NCBI GenBank assembly: GCA_016987375.1
Contig: PJRA01000265.1
Location: 365,303-414,752 of the forward strand
Origin: Brachionus koreanus
Taxonomy: Eukaryota > Rotifera > Eurotatoria > Ploima > Brachionidae
Direction of reading: 5' to 3'
Length of the DNA stretch: 49,450 nucleotides
The stretch's first letter is position 1, and each line of letters starts with the position of its first letter. This document shows positions 46,781-49,450 of this stretch, piece by piece. The position numbers were made by a program, and so were the translations under genes. Below the pieces are notes generated by a model that was not told the origin of the DNA, ran no database searches, and saw only the letters and a list, made by a program, of their open reading frames with translations.

Positions 46781-47965
46781 GAGATTTCGTCCATTTATTC
46801 GTGCCTGAGTAGATTCTAGATTCTTTTTATTTTGATCAAATAAATACAGCTAAAAGTTATTTTTTATGTGTCACGATTACCCAATTAAAATATCTTTTTT
46901 TGTTAGATCTCAAACAAGCTTATAACAAGAAAACATAAGAATTTCTTTTTTTTTTTGAAAAAAAAACTTGTCAATCAAAAATTTGAATTTTTTTTTAGAC
47001 CATCAGATACTTTTAATTACTAAACGATATGAAACCACCATCCGGCAACTCACAGTCATCAAACTACTACCAACTTTTTGCCCCAACATTTATTTTAATT
47101 TTTCATTTTTTTCTGATTCTTTCAATTCGCAGACAAATTTTTATAAGTAAAATTTTGCGATGATGACTTTTTACTTGTAAAAATAGTTAAATCCATTTTA
47201 TTTTAAGGGCATTTCATTTCAATTTCAGCTTTTTCGCTATTATTTTCATTATTAATTTAATTTTAAAGATTAGTTTTAGTAAATTTTAAAATGTCTATTA
47301 TAATTGAATACTATTAATAATGAAAGTATGTCTGACACTATTAATTTGATAATAATAGTATTTACACAAGAATCAACAGGAACCAAATCAAAAAAGTTCT
47401 TAATTTATTAAAAATTAAAAGAAATTTTAATTTTTAATTAATTCAAAATCATGATTTCTTTGTAAAACAAATAATAATTAAACTAATTTCTTTTTTGAAT
47501 AAATATGCTTCATTGCATTCATTTAAAAATTACTTCAAACTATGGGTAAAAGTAAATTTTTGTAAATAAATGAACACAATTTCCAATTTTTTTCGATGAA
47601 AAAAACAAAATCATTCTATTAAACTAATTTATTCACAATTTCAAATTTAGTACTGGAAAATCTTTTTCGTCATTTTCATCGAGTTTAAAAAAGCATTTAG
47701 TAATGTTCACAGAGGAACTCTCTGGGTCTTTTAAGCACCATGGTTATTTAGTATATAAACAGATAGAATGAGTCTTATTTTTTGGATGCCACAAATAAAG
47801 GAAAATGCAAGTACAAAAAATGATATTTAGAGACATACTTCATGATGAAAAACTTGACACCAACACTTTGTCAATCAATATTTATTTTTTTAGGTGCAAC
47901 TAGACGAAATTTCATTATCGTCAACGTCATCATCAACAGGATTAATGATTTTAGGTCTTGGAAAG
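46781..47965 (+). mobile_element. Decayed RTE-like LINE, copy B
   Basis: A second, more deleted copy of the element at 44.5-46.45 kb in direct orientation. At 47672-47734 the plus strand reads IFIEFKKAFSNVHRGTLWVF and then a stop, the same reverse transcriptase block as copy A with different substitutions. It ends with the shared GTGCAACTAGAC and ATCATCAACA landmarks. The divergence indicates old, independent insertions or an old tandem duplication. Confidence 0.6.
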
Positions 47966-48169
47966 AGTTTGTAATGCATATTTTTAAAAAAACTTAAATT
48001 TTAGATGGGTCAAAGAATTTTTTTTTACTCTCCTAAAAAAACTTGTTTTTTTTGAATATCTAAATTGGTTTTATTAATATCTAATTTAGTTATTAATAAT
48101 TTGATCATGTGGCTAAAAGAAAGGACAAGGTTTTGCTCTAAATTAATTTTTAAAAAAAGTTGCTTTTGT
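47966..48169. other. AT-rich sequence, nothing recognised
   Basis: A short spacer between the LINE copy and the hairpin element. No coding, RNA or repeat signal was identified. Confidence 0.4.
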
Positions 48170-48361
48170 GGCAAAATGAAAATAATTTTACATTTTTACA
48201 TTTTCATAATTTTAGATTTTTTGTGCAATATTTAAAAAATTTTTTAGTTATATTTTTGCTTACCAAATAATTTCAAGGAGTTTTTTTAAATTTTCTGAAA
48301 AATTGCACAAAAAATCTAAAAATATGAAGATGTAAAAATGTAAAATTATTTTCATTTTGCC
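48170..48361. mobile_element. 192-bp hairpin element (60-bp inverted arms)
   Basis: The arm 48170-48229 (GGCAAAATGAAAATAATTTT to TTTTGTGCAAT) is an almost perfect reverse complement of 48302-48361, enclosing about 72 bp. Such foldback structures are typical of MITEs. No target-site duplication is evident; a transcript could form a long hairpin. Confidence 0.7.
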
Positions 48362-48434
48362 GCTTATGTAAAGTGTAAATTTATTGGCCAAAGCCAACTT
48401 TCAAATTTAACCGGCCAGCCCCAAACACTAGTAA

Positions 48435-49316
48435 TAACGGGTGAGTCATAATGTTTTGGACAAACTTAAAAAGTATTAAAAAATATTATTACACACAATT
48501 TTACACACATGTGAACAAGTTTTTCTTGTTAATTTTTTTTTGTTTAGGTTTCGACTTGTGTTTACTTGCAATTTTCTAGGGCCAAAAACGTACCTGTTAC
48601 TCTTTGAGCGCATTGCCCTATACTTTATTTTTTTTTTGGAAAAACAAACCAAATAATCATATTTTAGACAGTTTTAGCTCTCTAATGATATTTAAATAAT
48701 AATTTTATCATTTTTCGTTCATAAGATATGCTCAAAAAACCTTCAAAAAAAAGCCCATTTTTAAGAATTATAAAAAATTGGTAAAAAAGTATTTTTTATC
48801 CATTGCTTTTGATAGGAGAATTCGATTTTCACAAAATTTTGTACATATGTACATTGATATAAGGAAATTGTGCACTTTTAATATTAAGGTGATCCGAGGT
48901 TCCATTCGACTTCTATGATAGAATTTGTAGTTAAAAAAGTAGGTAGAAATCTGGTTGAAAATTCTTTATAAAAGCATAAGTGATAAAGTATGACTTTATA
49001 ATTTTTTTAAAGCTTAAAGGACGAGGTTTCAAAAGCCGTCTTGGTTATAAGGATTCCGACTTTGATATCTGAGAAAATTAAAACTAGACTTAAATAAAAA
49101 AATCTATTTATGGCAATATTCCCCGTTTGCTAATTCAACTACCCTAATCCTTTTCAAGCTTTAATATAAGCTTTAACACAAGTCGAAACCTAAACAAAAA
49201 AAAATTAACAAGAAAAACTTGTTAACATGTGTGTAAAATTTCAGCCTTATCCCATTAGCCTTTCATATTTTTTAATACTTTTTAAGTTTGTCCAAAACAT
49301 TATGACTCACCCGTTA
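48435..49316. mobile_element. TA-flanked inverted-repeat element (Tc1/mariner-like, non-autonomous)
   Basis: The left arm (48437-48563) begins ACGGGTGAGTCATAATGTTT. The right arm (49172-49314) is its reverse complement, ending ATTATGACTCACCCGT. Arms run to a shared TTTAGGTTTCGACTTGTGTT segment, with one short insertion in the right arm. Both ends are bordered by TA (48435-48436 and 49315-49316), the Tc1/mariner target duplication. The roughly 600-bp interior lacks any coding frame, so it is non-autonomous. Ends are well preserved compared with other repeats here, suggesting relatively recent activity. Confidence 0.82.
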
Positions 49317-49450
49317 ACTGTCAAAGTCTGCTAATAATATACAAAATGCACTACCTTCAAATACATTAAATTTTGTTCTGCTAAACTTGCAAAGTTTTAA
49401 AAAATATTGCAAAATGTTGCATGACTCTAAGTCAAAATAACAAAAATATA

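Noticed and set aside
1..49450. tRNA, rRNA, snRNA genes and CRISPR arrays
   Set aside because: No T-loop/anticodon arrangement, rRNA core, U6-like sequence or regularly spaced repeat array was recognised on either strand.

Overview
The window is strongly AT-rich animal DNA: long A/T runs, many microsatellites, and compact genes whose introns are mostly 45-60 nt (full range 45-100). The gene set is metazoan: an Iroquois homeobox gene, MAP10, SLC11/NRAMP, LENG1, GNPNAT1, PTPMT1, a TMEM126 family member and an M12B metalloprotease. The combination of extreme AT content, very short introns, small intergenic spacers and scattered non-LTR retrotransposon debris would fit a monogonont rotifer such as Brachionus. 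That assignment is an inference; no diagnostic marker (rRNA, mitochondrial gene, spliced leader) lies in the window.

Layout. 1-4.7 kb is repeat-rich: two decayed LINE reverse transcriptase fragments on the minus strand and a 1.7-kb element with long terminal inverted repeats. 4.7-20.9 kb is a gene-poor block around one intron-less Iroquois-class gene (8964-10451, minus), whose coding sequence is much more GC-rich than its surroundings. Small GC/CpG-richer patches (8.3, 10.9, 13.1 and 14.6 kb) are candidate regulatory elements. MAP10 (20911-23241, minus) follows. Next comes a spacer with piggyBac-like TTAA/CACT termini and an assembly gap, then a nine-exon NRAMP metal transporter on the plus strand (25868-28122).

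From 28.7 kb the recognised genes are all on the minus strand. LINE 3' ends lie at 28.8-29.6 kb, LENG1 at 30292-31076, and a decayed coding region of unknown identity at 31.9-32.9 kb. A tight head-to-tail trio follows: PTPMT1, an unrecognised 167-residue coiled-coil-like protein, and GNPNAT1 (35715 to 33490), with spacers of 102 and 262 bp. TMEM126 (38161-37399) and a 20-exon gene (44409-38379) complete the series. I reconstructed exons by hand for NRAMP, LENG1, the 167-residue gene, TMEM126 and the 20-exon gene; in each the GT/AG junctions keep phase from start to stop.

The most interesting gene is the 20-exon one. Its inferred 1654-residue protein runs: signal peptide, propeptide, M12B zinc protease with HEIGHNLGALHD, ADAMTS-type disintegrin-like and PLAC-like cysteine regions, ShKT-like domain, Ser/Thr-rich 56-residue repeats, VWDE-like region with a von Willebrand type D-like domain, EGF module, and a hydrophobic C-terminus with no cytoplasmic tail. 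I do not know of this MIG-17-like protease plus VWDE-like architecture as a described family.

The last 5 kb (44.5-49.45 kb) is transposon debris: two diverged direct copies of an RTE-like LINE, a 192-bp hairpin element and a TA-flanked inverted-repeat element of about 880 bp.
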